Below are positions 24,944 to 35,096 of a stretch of 64,000 nucleotides of DNA, piece after piece. The stretch comes from a virus: the IMG/VR virus record IMGVR_UViG_3300044712_002668, positions 62,001 to 126,000 of that record; one strand, 5' to 3'. The stretch's first letter is position 1; each line of letters starts with the position of its first letter. Below the pieces are notes generated by a model that saw only the letters and a list, made by a program, of their open reading frames with translations, was not told the DNA's origin and made no database searches. A program made the position numbers and the translations under genes.

Positions 24944-25624
24944 ATGGCAAATAATTATCCTTTAACAGGAACTCCACTAAAAACCAATACAGCTTCTTCT
25001 GGTCTTGAACAAGCCACTAATACCGCTGTTAGTACCAACATTATTATCCTTGTAGAAGGTCAAGCTGTTGGTGCCGTTCAAAGCATCAACTATGGTGAGT
25101 CAAGAACAATTCACTTTGTTGATGAAATTGGAACAGATGGCCACATTGACAGCGTACCTCAAAAGGCAGTTGACATTCAAGGCTCTGCAAAACGTGTAAG
25201 GTTTGCAGGAAAGAGAATCGCACAAGCCTTCCAAAGAGGGTTTGTACACGTCTCTGCACAACGTAGACCTTTTGATATAGTTATCGTTGATTATTTCCAA
25301 GCTAAAGGAATTGTAGGATCTATTGATAATGCACAAACTACACCAGGTGCCATCTCAACAACCCTCAAGAATTGCTGGATTACAAGGCTTCAAACTGCAT
25401 ATCAAACAAATGAGTTTGTCATCACTGAAGATATGGACTTCCAGGCTGAGACTATTTACAGCAGATTACATAGTGATAGTCAAACGGTACCAGTTGGAAC
25501 TAATAGTAACGTTGGGGGAGATAAAACGGACACTATTGAACGTTCTGCTGACTATGGTGCTCGTAGAGGTGCTCTTGATGCATCTGGTCTTATGGCTATT
25601 ACACAAACCGGCGAATTGACTTAA
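24944..25624 (+). CDS. Tail tube protein
   Basis: 226 residues directly after the sheath gene, the standard place and size of the myovirus tube protein. The sequence is beta-rich (NIIILVEGQAVGAVQSINYGES, GFVHVSAQRRPFDIVIVDYF) with a Gly- and Asn-rich C-terminus, fitting the tube fold shared with Hcp and gpV. AGGTGA serves as ribosome site. It should stack as hexameric rings inside the sheath around the tape measure. The start of the chaperone gene is 41 bases downstream, behind a TGATATATAAT box. Confidence 0.8.
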   Translation: MANNYPLTGTPLKTNTASSGLEQATNTAVSTNIIILVEGQAVGAVQSINYGESRTIHFVDEIGTDGHIDSVPQKAVDIQGSAKRVRFAGKRIAQAFQRGFVHVSAQRRPFDIVIVDYFQAKGIVGSIDNAQTTPGAISTTLKNCWITRLQTAYQTNEFVITEDMDFQAETIYSRLHSDSQTVPVGTNSNVGGDKTDTIERSADYGARRGALDASGLMAITQTGELT

Positions 25625-25630
25625 TAACAG

Positions 25631-25642
25631 CTGATATATAAT
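25631..25642 (+). promoter_or_regulatory. CTGATATATAAT box, candidate phage promoter element
   Basis: It lies in the 41-base gap after the tube gene and ends in a perfect TATAAT. Directly downstream the ribosome site AAGGGAG sits in the loop of a short hairpin, GTGCT (25643-25647) with AGCAC (25661-25665), immediately before the ATG at 25666. A new transcription start here would separate the very abundant sheath/tube messages from the scarcer chaperones. Confidence 0.35.
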
Positions 25643-25665
25643 GTGCTTATAAAGGGAGTTAGCAC

Positions 25666-26343
25666 ATGCCAACAATAAAAAGTCAAATCGGTCAGGGAAA
25701 CATTCCGTCACCACAAGGTAAAGTTTATACAGTAAGTAATGTTGAAGAGGATTCGCCAGAGATGATGAATCCTCTTCAAGTCATGTCTGGGGGTCAAAAA
25801 ATATCCAATGAAGAAGCTGCTCTTATGCGCAGCAAAATGCTTCAACAAAAGGGATCTCTTAATCAAGATGCCCGTAGACGTATTGATATTATTACTGGTA
25901 TCGGACGTAGAACAAAAGATGTTGAAGTAGTACAAGCGGATTCCAGTATTACTGTTTTTACCCTGAGAACTTTGAAAGGAGTAGAGCAGAAGAAACTGAT
26001 AGAGGTAATAGAGGGTTCTAATAGGGCCTCTATGCCTAATGGTGAGCTTATAATCATGCCAACGAGTCTTTATTTGATACGTCTTACAACGCTCAAATAT
26101 TCGTTATCAGCGATTGATGGTATAGATGTAGACATTGTACTAGGATGTTCTGATCAGCCGTTTGAACAGCGTGTAGAGGCCAGGAAAGAGCTATTGGAGG
26201 ATATGGATGATGCTCTTACGGCTTATTTATATTCCAAGTATCAAGAACTGCACCAAGAGACAGCAGATGGATATGTTGTAAAAACAGATGAGGAGGCAAA
26301 AGCGGTAGTTAACGCGATCTCCAAAAGTGGTTCAGGAGCCTGA
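25666..26343 (+). CDS. Tail assembly chaperone, first product (putative)
   Basis: 225 residues between the tube and tape measure genes, the conserved location of gpG-type tail assembly chaperones. The N-terminus is flexible; the middle (TVFTLRTLKGVEQKKLIEVIE) and the helical C-terminal half (EQRVEARKELLEDMDDALTAYLYSKYQEL) suit a chaperone that coats the tape measure. The ribosome site is strong. It overlaps the next frame by 17 bases, and the overlap has features of a programmed frameshift (AGGAG just before the UGA stop). Alternative: a tube initiator or minor tail protein. Confidence 0.55.
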   Translation: MPTIKSQIGQGNIPSPQGKVYTVSNVEEDSPEMMNPLQVMSGGQKISNEEAALMRSKMLQQKGSLNQDARRRIDIITGIGRRTKDVEVVQADSSITVFTLRTLKGVEQKKLIEVIEGSNRASMPNGELIIMPTSLYLIRLTTLKYSLSAIDGIDVDIVLGCSDQPFEQRVEARKELLEDMDDALTAYLYSKYQELHQETADGYVVKTDEEAKAVVNAISKSGSGA

Positions 26344-26662
26344 GCAACAATTCTATTATGACATGTTTTTAGAACGTGGAATATTACCCGGTGACCAATT
26401 CTATGAGGATATTAACCCATATTTAAAGAGATGGTTATTCGAGGCATGGGCTTATAAGAGAGAAAGGGAATATACAGAGAAACGTTCTCTAGCTATTCTT
26501 GTAGGTTCATTCCATAATCCAGAAGCAGCGCAAAAGATGGTCAAAGATGAGAACCCTGATGTATCAATTACAAGCGATGAATGGGAGCAATCATCTGAGA
26601 TGTTATTGACAGAGCTGCCAAAGGAGAAGAAGAGCCGTCGAAAACGCAAAATTATAGAGTAA
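26327..26662 (+). CDS. Tail assembly chaperone, second product (possible frameshift extension)
   Basis: 111 residues from GTG 26327, in the +1 frame relative to the upstream gene and overlapping it. ATG 26360 is an alternative start. Neither start has a Shine-Dalgarno, in a genome where most neighbours do have one, and the frame is open back to 26309, so the region may be made as a C-terminal extension of the upstream protein by +1 frameshifting, as with gpG/gpGT chaperone pairs. The protein is helical and charged with a very basic end (KEKKSRRKRKII). The tape measure gene begins 3 bases after its stop. Confidence 0.5.
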   Translation: MVQEPEQQFYYDMFLERGILPGDQFYEDINPYLKRWLFEAWAYKREREYTEKRSLAILVGSFHNPEAAQKMVKDENPDVSITSDEWEQSSEMLLTELPKEKKSRRKRKIIE

Positions 26663-26665
26663 AAT

Positions 26666-28900
26666 ATGGTTGATGCAAATACTACTTATAGCGCACAAGA
26701 ACTTAAAGAACTTTCCGAATCAGTTCCACAAGTAACTGACCAGTTGAATACTCTCATATCAACAATGGAGAAAGCGCATAAAAGTACTATTAGTTATGCT
26801 GATGTCATAAAACAAATACCAGAGGGAGCTGTAAAAGCATTTAATACTACTTCAGATGTATTAAAGAATTTACAAAAAAATGTTGAAAAGTATTTTGATT
26901 CATGGAAACAAACTTTTGGGGTTCAAACTGGTGATTTAACTTCTTTCAATAATCTTTTAAAACAAATCAATTCAAATTTAGATCCTAAATCTGTAATGGC
27001 TTTTGTTTTTGCCATAGAACCTTTTTTCAAGGTATTACCTGATAATATAAGGCATCTTGATAAACTTGATGAAGGATTCAAAAACGTTTCCAAATCAAGC
27101 ACTACAGCCAAGGAATCTTTTGAGAGTTTCAGACCTGCTTTTGAAAAATTATTTTCAATGGGTAGAGGTCAAAAATTTGGAAAACATATAGCAGATGGTG
27201 TTTCGGATATTGTTGGACAAATTGATAAAGTAAACAATATGGAAAGAGCCATGTTCAATATGGCTAATAGTATTGGTCATTTGGATTTTACTGGATTTGG
27301 AGGTTCTGATCCTTTTCATGCATTTGATGCAGGTTCTAAAAGATTAGAAAATTTAACTACACAGTTTGTATACTCATCTATTCAAATAGCTAAAGAGAAT
27401 AAATCTGGTATTCAAGAGGCTATGAATTTAACCAAACAAATAGGTGAAGGTATTCCAAAAGCTCTTGAACAAACCATTACACCCATGGGTCATTTTGCTT
27501 CAGGTTTGAACTATACAAGTGCTGCAATGAAATTAGCCGCAGGTACTGGACAAGATAATGCTAAAATGGTTGAACATCTTAAAACAATGTATGATAAGTT
27601 TGGTGTTTCTGGTACTGAAGCTATGGAACGTATAGCTGCATTTTCTGATGTTCACAATCAGTTAAAAGATATAACACAACAACAAGCTATTAAAATAATT
27701 ACAGAATCAGCTGAGAAATTCAAACTTTTGGGAGATAATACTCTTGCTGCAACTAATATATTAAAACAATTTGATTTGGCAATGAAAGGAAGCAAATTAA
27801 GCCCTGAAGGAATTTCAGCCGTTGTAAGTGGAATGACAGATGGAATCAAGGGTATGAATGAAGCTCAGAAAGCTTTCGTGTCCCAACAAACTGGAGGACC
27901 AGGAGGATTAGCTGGAGCTTTCAAGATTGATTATGCTTTACAGCAAGGCAAGATGGATGAGGTTTTGAAACAAACCATGCAGGCCATGCAGAAACAATTT
28001 TCTGGACCTGTTTTGACACTGAAAGATGCCGCTCAAAACCCTGCATTATCTGGTGAGTTTTATAAGCAGGTTGAGTTTATCAAGAGTGTTTCAGGTTTAG
28101 CAAAGGATAACCAGAGTGCGTATAGAGTTTTGGAGGCTATGAAATCTGGACTTGTAGATAAATTACAAGCTCCAAAAGATGATGGACGAGCAGTGTTGGG
28201 AACAAAGCTTGAAATTGGTCACAATCTTCAAAAAATTGCCAATACAGAGCTTCAGAATTTGAATAGAAAAGCAGAAGAATTATCTCTTCTTAGTATGTTA
28301 TCAAATTCTCAAACATATGGTGGGCTTATCAGGGATAGAACTGATATGACACCTACAAGACCAAATACCATTCAAGTACTTGGACAACAAAACAGACTAA
28401 ATCTTGCAGATTTAGAAAAAATGATGAATAATACAAAAAATGAAATAAGTACTCTTAAAAATGTGGTAGGAGAAAAATTAAATCCAATTAAAGATTTGCT
28501 TTTATCTTATATGGGAACAAAAGATCCGAAAGCAAAAGAGACAGTACAGACATCAAGAGCGGCAGCAGCTACCGCTGCACAGTTTGGTGAAATGAGAAAA
28601 GTAAAGCCGATTGAGGGTAAGTCAGCAAATGAGCTTCCAAGTGGATATGGTGAACAACCAGATAAGGATCCGTGGGCTGATGTTTCTGGGGCACCACCCC
28701 CACCAATAGCACCTACCACCGCACCTAGAACAACAGCGGCTTTAGCTCCAGATACAAGAAAAACAAAATACAATGACGATGATGATACTGAGGTTTTAGT
28801 GCGTTTGGCCTTTGAAAAACCTGATGGTACTAAAACGCCAAGCATTCCTATTAAACCAGGTGGGGTAACAGTAACTCAAGTTATAATAGGAAATGGATAA
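26666..28900 (+). CDS. Tail tape measure protein
   Basis: 744 residues, largely helical, with long heptad-like stretches, many Lys/Gln/Glu and a Gly/Ala-rich central zone (GGPGGLAGAFKIDYALQQGK). A Pro-rich low-complexity stretch lies near residue 670-690 (GAPPPPIAPTTAPRTTAAL), before a short beta-like tail. The position after the chaperones and before the baseplate genes identifies it. It sets tail length; at about 1.5 angstroms per residue a 744-residue helix implies a tail near 110 nm (inference). No membrane segment or peptidase motif stands out, unlike many long tape measures. Confidence 0.65.
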   Translation: MVDANTTYSAQELKELSESVPQVTDQLNTLISTMEKAHKSTISYADVIKQIPEGAVKAFNTTSDVLKNLQKNVEKYFDSWKQTFGVQTGDLTSFNNLLKQINSNLDPKSVMAFVFAIEPFFKVLPDNIRHLDKLDEGFKNVSKSSTTAKESFESFRPAFEKLFSMGRGQKFGKHIADGVSDIVGQIDKVNNMERAMFNMANSIGHLDFTGFGGSDPFHAFDAGSKRLENLTTQFVYSSIQIAKENKSGIQEAMNLTKQIGEGIPKALEQTITPMGHFASGLNYTSAAMKLAAGTGQDNAKMVEHLKTMYDKFGVSGTEAMERIAAFSDVHNQLKDITQQQAIKIITESAEKFKLLGDNTLAATNILKQFDLAMKGSKLSPEGISAVVSGMTDGIKGMNEAQKAFVSQQTGGPGGLAGAFKIDYALQQGKMDEVLKQTMQAMQKQFSGPVLTLKDAAQNPALSGEFYKQVEFIKSVSGLAKDNQSAYRVLEAMKSGLVDKLQAPKDDGRAVLGTKLEIGHNLQKIANTELQNLNRKAEELSLLSMLSNSQTYGGLIRDRTDMTPTRPNTIQVLGQQNRLNLADLEKMMNNTKNEISTLKNVVGEKLNPIKDLLLSYMGTKDPKAKETVQTSRAAAATAAQFGEMRKVKPIEGKSANELPSGYGEQPDKDPWADVSGAPPPPIAPTTAPRTTAALAPDTRKTKYNDDDDTEVLVRLAFEKPDGTKTPSIPIKPGGVTVTQVIIGNG

Positions 28901-28923
28901 TCTGCATAAGTTAACATATATGC

Positions 28924-29856
28924 ATGCCTACATTATTCCAATTTCCAGCTGGTATTGCGGCTGCTGATGCAGTATCCGGGTATAGCTCAAGTAATGCACC
29001 TGTAAGGGATTTCCCTAGTGTAAAAGGTAATAATGGTACTCGTCAATCTCAAGTACCAAATAAAAGACCAGCTGTAAATACCAGAAATATGCTTCGTTGG
29101 ATGCTTCCTGAATCTGGTGTTGTTGAAATGTTTGTAAACCCTAGCTCTCTCTCTATCAGTGATAGAAAAAAAATAAATGAAGTAAGAACAAAGAACGGAT
29201 TTATACTTCAATATTGGGGAGAGGAACTTACTACCATTACTGGTTCAGGTACCACAGCCAGCTCCGGCGTAGAAGGTATAAATGTTTTATATGACATATA
29301 CCGCAATGAACAAGTAAATATGGATCCATTGGCCTTGGCTGTGGAAGCAGCCAAACAGGCCCAAGATGCCACCAATCCTTTCAATGGTATTGAAAGCATT
29401 GTCAATGTAGGTTTAAAACCTGTTGGTGATTATATAATGGATACAGCTTCCAATATATTAACTAATAGTAATAGTAGCCCAGTAAGGCCAAGGCCAACAC
29501 TTGCATCAATGGCTTTTACAGTAGAGATGTACTGGTCAGGGTGGGTGTTCAGGGGATTTTTCACAGATTTTAGAGTAGAGGAAAGAGCAGAGAAGACTGG
29601 ATTATTTGATTATTCATTTACATTCAAAGCTACACAGAAGAGAGGTTTGAGACTTAACTTCATGCCATGGCATAGGAGTGCAGTTAATGGGCCGAGCAAT
29701 TCCTCTGATCCTTCAATGGGTGGCGTGCCATATTCTTTCTCAGAAATGGATCCAGCAAATCCTGGTACTGCAGCGATTTATGCAAGCTTCCCCCAACAGG
29801 TTCCTCCATCAATTCTTGATAGCCAGGTACCATTTCCTGGAAAGTTCACAAAATAA
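28924..29856 (+). CDS. Baseplate/tail hub-associated protein
   Basis: 310 residues. The central motif FVNPSSLSISDRKKI, with RTKNGFILQYWGEEL and TTITGSGTT following, is a pattern I associate with small baseplate proteins that sit between the tape measure and the hub in contractile tails (gp53-like or LysM-adaptor proteins). The C-terminal half keeps aromatic-rich beta segments (MYWSGWVFRGFFTDF). It likely links the tube initiation complex with the hub. Start at ATG 28924; the leader carries an AT-rich TAACATATATG and no clear ribosome site. Confidence 0.6.
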   Translation: MPTLFQFPAGIAAADAVSGYSSSNAPVRDFPSVKGNNGTRQSQVPNKRPAVNTRNMLRWMLPESGVVEMFVNPSSLSISDRKKINEVRTKNGFILQYWGEELTTITGSGTTASSGVEGINVLYDIYRNEQVNMDPLALAVEAAKQAQDATNPFNGIESIVNVGLKPVGDYIMDTASNILTNSNSSPVRPRPTLASMAFTVEMYWSGWVFRGFFTDFRVEERAEKTGLFDYSFTFKATQKRGLRLNFMPWHRSAVNGPSNSSDPSMGGVPYSFSEMDPANPGTAAIYASFPQQVPPSILDSQVPFPGKFTK

Positions 29857-29873
29857 AGATATAAAGGTATAGT

Positions 29874-32800
29874 ATGGGTTTTCTATCCGCTCTAAGTAAT
29901 GCAATAAACGATCAATTCGGTGTAGGTGAAAATACTACACATTCATTAGATCAGAATGGGGTTCCGTATGGAGCTTTAGGAACTAACCGAGAAACCAATG
30001 TAGGGTTTGCTGACAGAATAGATAACACAGCAGAGAGAACATATCTTGAAAACGGGTTTGTAAGAAATATAAGACCAAGAATAAGAGAGGTTTTATTTCA
30101 ACAACCAGATATTACAGTAGTATTTAAAAAGAGACTTTTTTCTTCATTAGCAACAAATACAAGACAAGATGTAATGGAAGAAAAAGAAAGAATCTTTCTT
30201 GCAGCTTCAAAAAGATTATTTCAAAATAAATGTAGAGTCATTTCTGCTTATGAAAAACTGACCAAAGTAGAACAGGTTGTAAAAGAATCCAAGCAATTCA
30301 ATACATATCTAGCTCCAATGATATTGAACGCAGTAGATACCATTAATTTAATGGGAATACCATTTGATGCAGATGTAAAAATTGCAATTGACAAGTTACG
30401 CAAAATAATGTCATATTCTGATCCTGGTGAGGTATCAAACTGGACTACCAATGATTGGGATTCTGTTTTTAACGATAAGCTTGGTGAGGGGCCTGGTACT
30501 TTTGAGCTTACAAACATAAGCGGATTCTCTTCCAATGTTGGATTGGATTGGGCATCTGGAAGTGCAAGTTTGACAATCGAAGATCCATACAATCTGATGA
30601 CAATTACTGAATCAGATATTGATCAGGCTTTATCAGATGTAGCCAACCCATTCAAAAGCCTCAGGTTTGGTAAGTTTACAGAAATTCAATTGAATAATAC
30701 CATTGCTGATTTGAAAGAACAATTGGCGGTAAAACGTGGTGCCAGAAATGCAAGTCAAATTACATTTATGACTTCAGAGGGGACTTTCTTATCTAGTAGG
30801 GTTAGAGCCGTTGTAGATCAAATAGGTACAGAGGTTATTTTTCAATATTCTACAGGTGTACAGAATGCTTTGAAAGGTATTGAAGATGCTAAAGATGGAA
30901 CATGGCAGGCTTTCAATTCTTCATTTGATCTATTTACACCAGGAACCGTCAATATTGACGCCAACTTTATAGCCAAAAAAAGTGAAGCAAACTCTTCTAC
31001 ATACAAACTAACTTCAGATGAAGCTAAATTGTTTTCAAGCATCATATGTGCAATATATACTTTGTTTGGATTTCATGCTACATCACAAAAGCAAATATTA
31101 AAAACAAATAAAACTTTAAATTATCCAAGAAATAGAATGAGAATGATGTTTAATGGTAAGAACATTATTCAATCAATGGATGTTATAAATATCTTTTTGA
31201 CAACAAGAACCAGTGAGGATCAGAAGCTAACAAGTGACTTCAGAAGCGCCAGGACAACTGGAAGTGTTGGGTTCAATGTTGCTAGAAAATTTGATACCAT
31301 GCTCAAGAGTGTAAATGATGGTATTATAAATCTAACAGAATCATTTTCCTTTACAGGGGCAGCGTTTGCAGAAGATTACGAAAGAAAAGCCATAGTAGGA
31401 GAGAAGTTTCCTTTATGGTTATGGAACCTTTTCAGAAATGATATTACCAAACAATCCGCTGGTACGGCAGTTTTTGTTGGCTTGGTAAAGGATTGTAAAT
31501 CTACCTTTAGTGATGGTAAATATACTGTCTCTGTAAGCTGTGAAGATAATGCCAATTACTTTACAAAGGGTCAGATAAACTTCCAACCATCTCCTGATTT
31601 GTTTTATGCGCCATTGTATGATCCTTTGACGCCATTCAATGTATCTTTTGATGGTTCAACGGGTGTTGCTATTACAGATCCAAGTATGGGTGATATTCCT
31701 GATTTGCTACCTGAGAACAAGACTCTTATTTTGAGTGGTGCGGTAGCTTTCAAGGCTGGTCCACGAAAAGGTGAGATGGCTAATTTGAATTCTTATCGTC
31801 AAGGTTCAAATGAATCCGTTTTCAGTGATATCAAGAAGGTTTTGTATGATCCTGATGGATTGGTATATCGTTGGAAACAAGGCATTCAAACAATGACCTA
31901 TAGTGATAGGGCAAACCCTGCTTCCAGCACAGAGCATGAAAGAAGTGTGTTATTAACCAATAAACCTTTTGCAGGACAGGATATGATGAATGTCATATCT
32001 CTTCTAATTACAGGACAGGCATATAACCCTTATACTTTTTTGAAAGCGGCATTACAAAATGGAAATAGCCTGGCACAAACAGACCCGGCTACAGGACAGC
32101 CTGTAGCGATTTCTTATATTATCGGGCTCATGACCGATCTACAGAAGAACAACTCATTGTGGGGCAATTTTGTGCCATTCAAGAAGCTTGTAATGGATCC
32201 TTCACTTGAGAGTTTTATTACCAAAACTCAGATTGATCTTACTCAAAGCATAAACTCTTTAAAAACAGCTATGAGTGAAAGAGCATCTATAATGGATGAG
32301 ATTACCCTGCTATGCGGAAAACAATATACTATAGATCAGTTGTTCTCTAGTTCTGCTACTACTGGAATGACTCAAAATAAAATAAAAACATTTAAGCAAT
32401 ATGCCGATAAGATAAAAGACATTGATAAACAAATAGCAGCTTTATCACAAACTTACACTCAAACAATAAACGATCCTAATAAGTCTCCAAATAATTTGAA
32501 TATAACTGTAACTGGAGATTCTATAGATTTGAACCCAAATCTTGCGGACATCAACCCCAAGGATAATGAAGCGCAAAGGTCTATTAAGAAACTAGAGCTT
32601 AGAAAGAAGCTAGCACAATTGACATTGAGACGTTTATGGCAGGTAAGAGCCAATGAGGATCCTAATTTTTTCATAGTAGACGATCAGTATGATAACAATT
32701 TTGACTTGATGGCTTTTGAAAGGAAACTTGGAAAGATAGATGCAATTTTCAATAGTCAATTTGGAACTGTTGGAGATCAGATAAAGACGGTAAGTACAAT

Positions 32801-35096
32801 TTTAGGTTTTGAGATATTTGCGAATACTCAAGGTCACATTGAAGCTCGTCCTCCTCAGTATAATAAAGTTCCAAGCAGTGTGTTTTATAAAATGTTTCAG
32901 GACCGGGCTGCATATGGCATAAAGGTTTTTCCAAGCTTTCTTGAAAACCTTTATTACAACCAAATGCATTCATTGATTGATCAGGTTTGTATTGTTGAAG
33001 ATGAGATTCGTTTGAGAGGAGCTGCTCTTGGAAAGTATACCGATTCTGATATCGCAAAAAACAATATCGGTGCAAATTTTGCATTTGTTACAGATGAAAA
33101 CACTGGAAAACTAACCAGCATACCTTCTGCGGTTTTGAATGCTTACCCTGATATGCAAGATCAGTTGTATGATAAAAAACTAGAGTCTCAGGGTAGTAGC
33201 GTAAATAAAGAAATGGATGCTGTAATCAAAGGATTGAAGTCTTTTTCACAAAGCATTTCAACACAGGCCAAAATACAGAACCTGTTCAATATAACACAAC
33301 AAAATGTGTTAGGAAAAGACGTAACTGTTTATGAAAGTCAAAGCATTTCCAGGGTTGATATGATTCGGGCAAGGATAATGGAAAAGACCAATCGTTCTGC
33401 TCCAACCCTATCTGAATTGTTTTCTAACGATAATTTCAGAACAAGTGGAAATATAAGCCAGACGGATCGTTTGAACATTATTCAACAAATGTCCAATTTC
33501 ATTTCCCAAAGACAAACGCTTTTGAAGTCATTGACCAATGTTATCAAAAACCTTCAAGAAGGTTTGGCAGTAAACAAACCAGAGCTTTCTGTAAATCCTA
33601 TGAACCAAGGTTTGGGAGCTATTGGAGGTGCTTTGACTGCAAACAGTGAAACAAGCGCAGATAAAGCTGCTCTAAATCCTTGGCTTTATCGTAAAACTGG
33701 AATTCCAGAACCATTATCACATATGATAGAGTATGAGGATAACGATGATTATGGAATAAATGCCGGTAAAAGGTTTGTTATAAAGGGGAATCGAATAATA
33801 AGCATGACAATAGAAGAGCATGCTCCTGACTATACAATGGTAGGGGTTAAGGGATTGATAGGAGAGGGTTTTATTCCTGGGCCTGGAAGTTTGAATACAG
33901 TTCTGGATGGAAACGTTATTCACACAGCATATGCTGTAGATTATGACTTATGGTATATGTATGGATTCAGGGCATCAAATACTATAGAGATACCATTCTT
34001 TAGTGATCCTGACTCTCAATGTGCTCCATATGCTTATTCATTATTACTAAAGGCAAGAGAGAATATTTTAATAGGTTCAGTAGAGGTTAATGGTTATAAT
34101 GAATTCTATCAACCAGGCGATGTTGTATACATTGAAGATAGGAACTTGTTATTTTATGTAAAGAATGTCTCTCATAATTTGAGTTATGGAAACGTCACTA
34201 CAACATTGACACTGACTTATGGACATTCTCCTGGAGAGTATATACCAAACATGTTGGATGTTGTTGGAAAGATTATGTACAATGCCCGTGGTTACCATGG
34301 ACAGTTGGGTAGGACTGCAAGAGCACCTACCCTGGGAGCTGCAAGATCGATGGGGGCCGTATCTTTACAAAACAGACATAACTCTGCTTTGAACGCGATA
34401 GAGAACAATGCAGTTGAAAGCTTTTTACAATCAAATCAAGATATTATGGATTACCTTTTCAAAGGCCCGATAGGAGAGCGAAATAAAGGTGTTCTGGCAA
34501 ACACTCTTGTAGCTATTAGTGGGGCTTATAATCAAACTGGATATAATAGATTTAAAACAAGAATAAGATTAGTATTTTATACTGATACAGAAGATCAATT
34601 TAGTACGTATAGTGTTTGTAAAGAAATAAAAAAATGGCTTATAACACCAGGTCAATATTCAAATCAATCTAATCAATTTATTAAACAACCAAATAAACTT
34701 GGAATTAATCCTGATGATATTATCATAGATCAAATTGCTTTGAGTACACAAAAAGTAATTAGAAAAGAACCTGCATTATCTGTTGTTCCATATGAATATC
34801 CTTTTCAAACAGCATCGCCAGCAGCTTGCAATATTACAAGGTTAATAACTGACAATAGTGCAAAGCAAGTTACACCAGATCAGTTCCGTCAATATCTTGA
34901 ACAGAATGTTGTTGATATATTTGTTGTATACAATACACCGGAGCAAGTACCAATAACAGCAAATAATACCAACAGCCAAGCCGGTCAAAATTCAGCAGCC
35001 GCTGTAAACTCAGCAACATCTAGAACTGGAACCAGTAGTAGTTCTGGTACCAATGCTGCTCTTGGTGGAATCAGGAGATCATCTAATGGCAACTAA
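29874..35096 (+). CDS. Giant baseplate hub protein (gp27/gpD-like domain at C-terminus)
   Basis: 1740 residues. The recognisable part is the C-terminal third, ~1350-1480: FVIKGNRIISMTI, a Trp/Tyr-rich stretch, YQPGDVVYIEDRNLLFYVKNVSHNLSYGN and TTTLTLTYG. This is the GD-x-V/I...V-x-x-V-S-H-x-hydrophobic pattern of tail hub proteins, followed by the usual Tyr-Gly strand. The N-terminal ~1000 residues are helical and beta with no recognised enzyme and may form extra baseplate bulk. The end is low-complexity Asn/Ser/Ala. The gene overlaps the next (spike) gene by 11 bases. It is far larger than T4 gp27 (about 390 residues). Confidence 0.65.
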   Translation: MGFLSALSNAINDQFGVGENTTHSLDQNGVPYGALGTNRETNVGFADRIDNTAERTYLENGFVRNIRPRIREVLFQQPDITVVFKKRLFSSLATNTRQDVMEEKERIFLAASKRLFQNKCRVISAYEKLTKVEQVVKESKQFNTYLAPMILNAVDTINLMGIPFDADVKIAIDKLRKIMSYSDPGEVSNWTTNDWDSVFNDKLGEGPGTFELTNISGFSSNVGLDWASGSASLTIEDPYNLMTITESDIDQALSDVANPFKSLRFGKFTEIQLNNTIADLKEQLAVKRGARNASQITFMTSEGTFLSSRVRAVVDQIGTEVIFQYSTGVQNALKGIEDAKDGTWQAFNSSFDLFTPGTVNIDANFIAKKSEANSSTYKLTSDEAKLFSSIICAIYTLFGFHATSQKQILKTNKTLNYPRNRMRMMFNGKNIIQSMDVINIFLTTRTSEDQKLTSDFRSARTTGSVGFNVARKFDTMLKSVNDGIINLTESFSFTGAAFAEDYERKAIVGEKFPLWLWNLFRNDITKQSAGTAVFVGLVKDCKSTFSDGKYTVSVSCEDNANYFTKGQINFQPSPDLFYAPLYDPLTPFNVSFDGSTGVAITDPSMGDIPDLLPENKTLILSGAVAFKAGPRKGEMANLNSYRQGSNESVFSDIKKVLYDPDGLVYRWKQGIQTMTYSDRANPASSTEHERSVLLTNKPFAGQDMMNVISLLITGQAYNPYTFLKAALQNGNSLAQTDPATGQPVAISYIIGLMTDLQKNNSLWGNFVPFKKLVMDPSLESFITKTQIDLTQSINSLKTAMSERASIMDEITLLCGKQYTIDQLFSSSATTGMTQNKIKTFKQYADKIKDIDKQIAALSQTYTQTINDPNKSPNNLNITVTGDSIDLNPNLADINPKDNEAQRSIKKLELRKKLAQLTLRRLWQVRANEDPNFFIVDDQYDNNFDLMAFERKLGKIDAIFNSQFGTVGDQIKTVSTILGFEIFANTQGHIEARPPQYNKVPSSVFYKMFQDRAAYGIKVFPSFLENLYYNQMHSLIDQVCIVEDEIRLRGAALGKYTDSDIAKNNIGANFAFVTDENTGKLTSIPSAVLNAYPDMQDQLYDKKLESQGSSVNKEMDAVIKGLKSFSQSISTQAKIQNLFNITQQNVLGKDVTVYESQSISRVDMIRARIMEKTNRSAPTLSELFSNDNFRTSGNISQTDRLNIIQQMSNFISQRQTLLKSLTNVIKNLQEGLAVNKPELSVNPMNQGLGAIGGALTANSETSADKAALNPWLYRKTGIPEPLSHMIEYEDNDDYGINAGKRFVIKGNRIISMTIEEHAPDYTMVGVKGLIGEGFIPGPGSLNTVLDGNVIHTAYAVDYDLWYMYGFRASNTIEIPFFSDPDSQCAPYAYSLLLKARENILIGSVEVNGYNEFYQPGDVVYIEDRNLLFYVKNVSHNLSYGNVTTTLTLTYGHSPGEYIPNMLDVVGKIMYNARGYHGQLGRTARAPTLGAARSMGAVSLQNRHNSALNAIENNAVESFLQSNQDIMDYLFKGPIGERNKGVLANTLVAISGAYNQTGYNRFKTRIRLVFYTDTEDQFSTYSVCKEIKKWLITPGQYSNQSNQFIKQPNKLGINPDDIIIDQIALSTQKVIRKEPALSVVPYEYPFQTASPAACNITRLITDNSAKQVTPDQFRQYLEQNVVDIFVVYNTPEQVPITANNTNSQAGQNSAAAVNSATSRTGTSSSSGTNAALGGIRRSSNGN

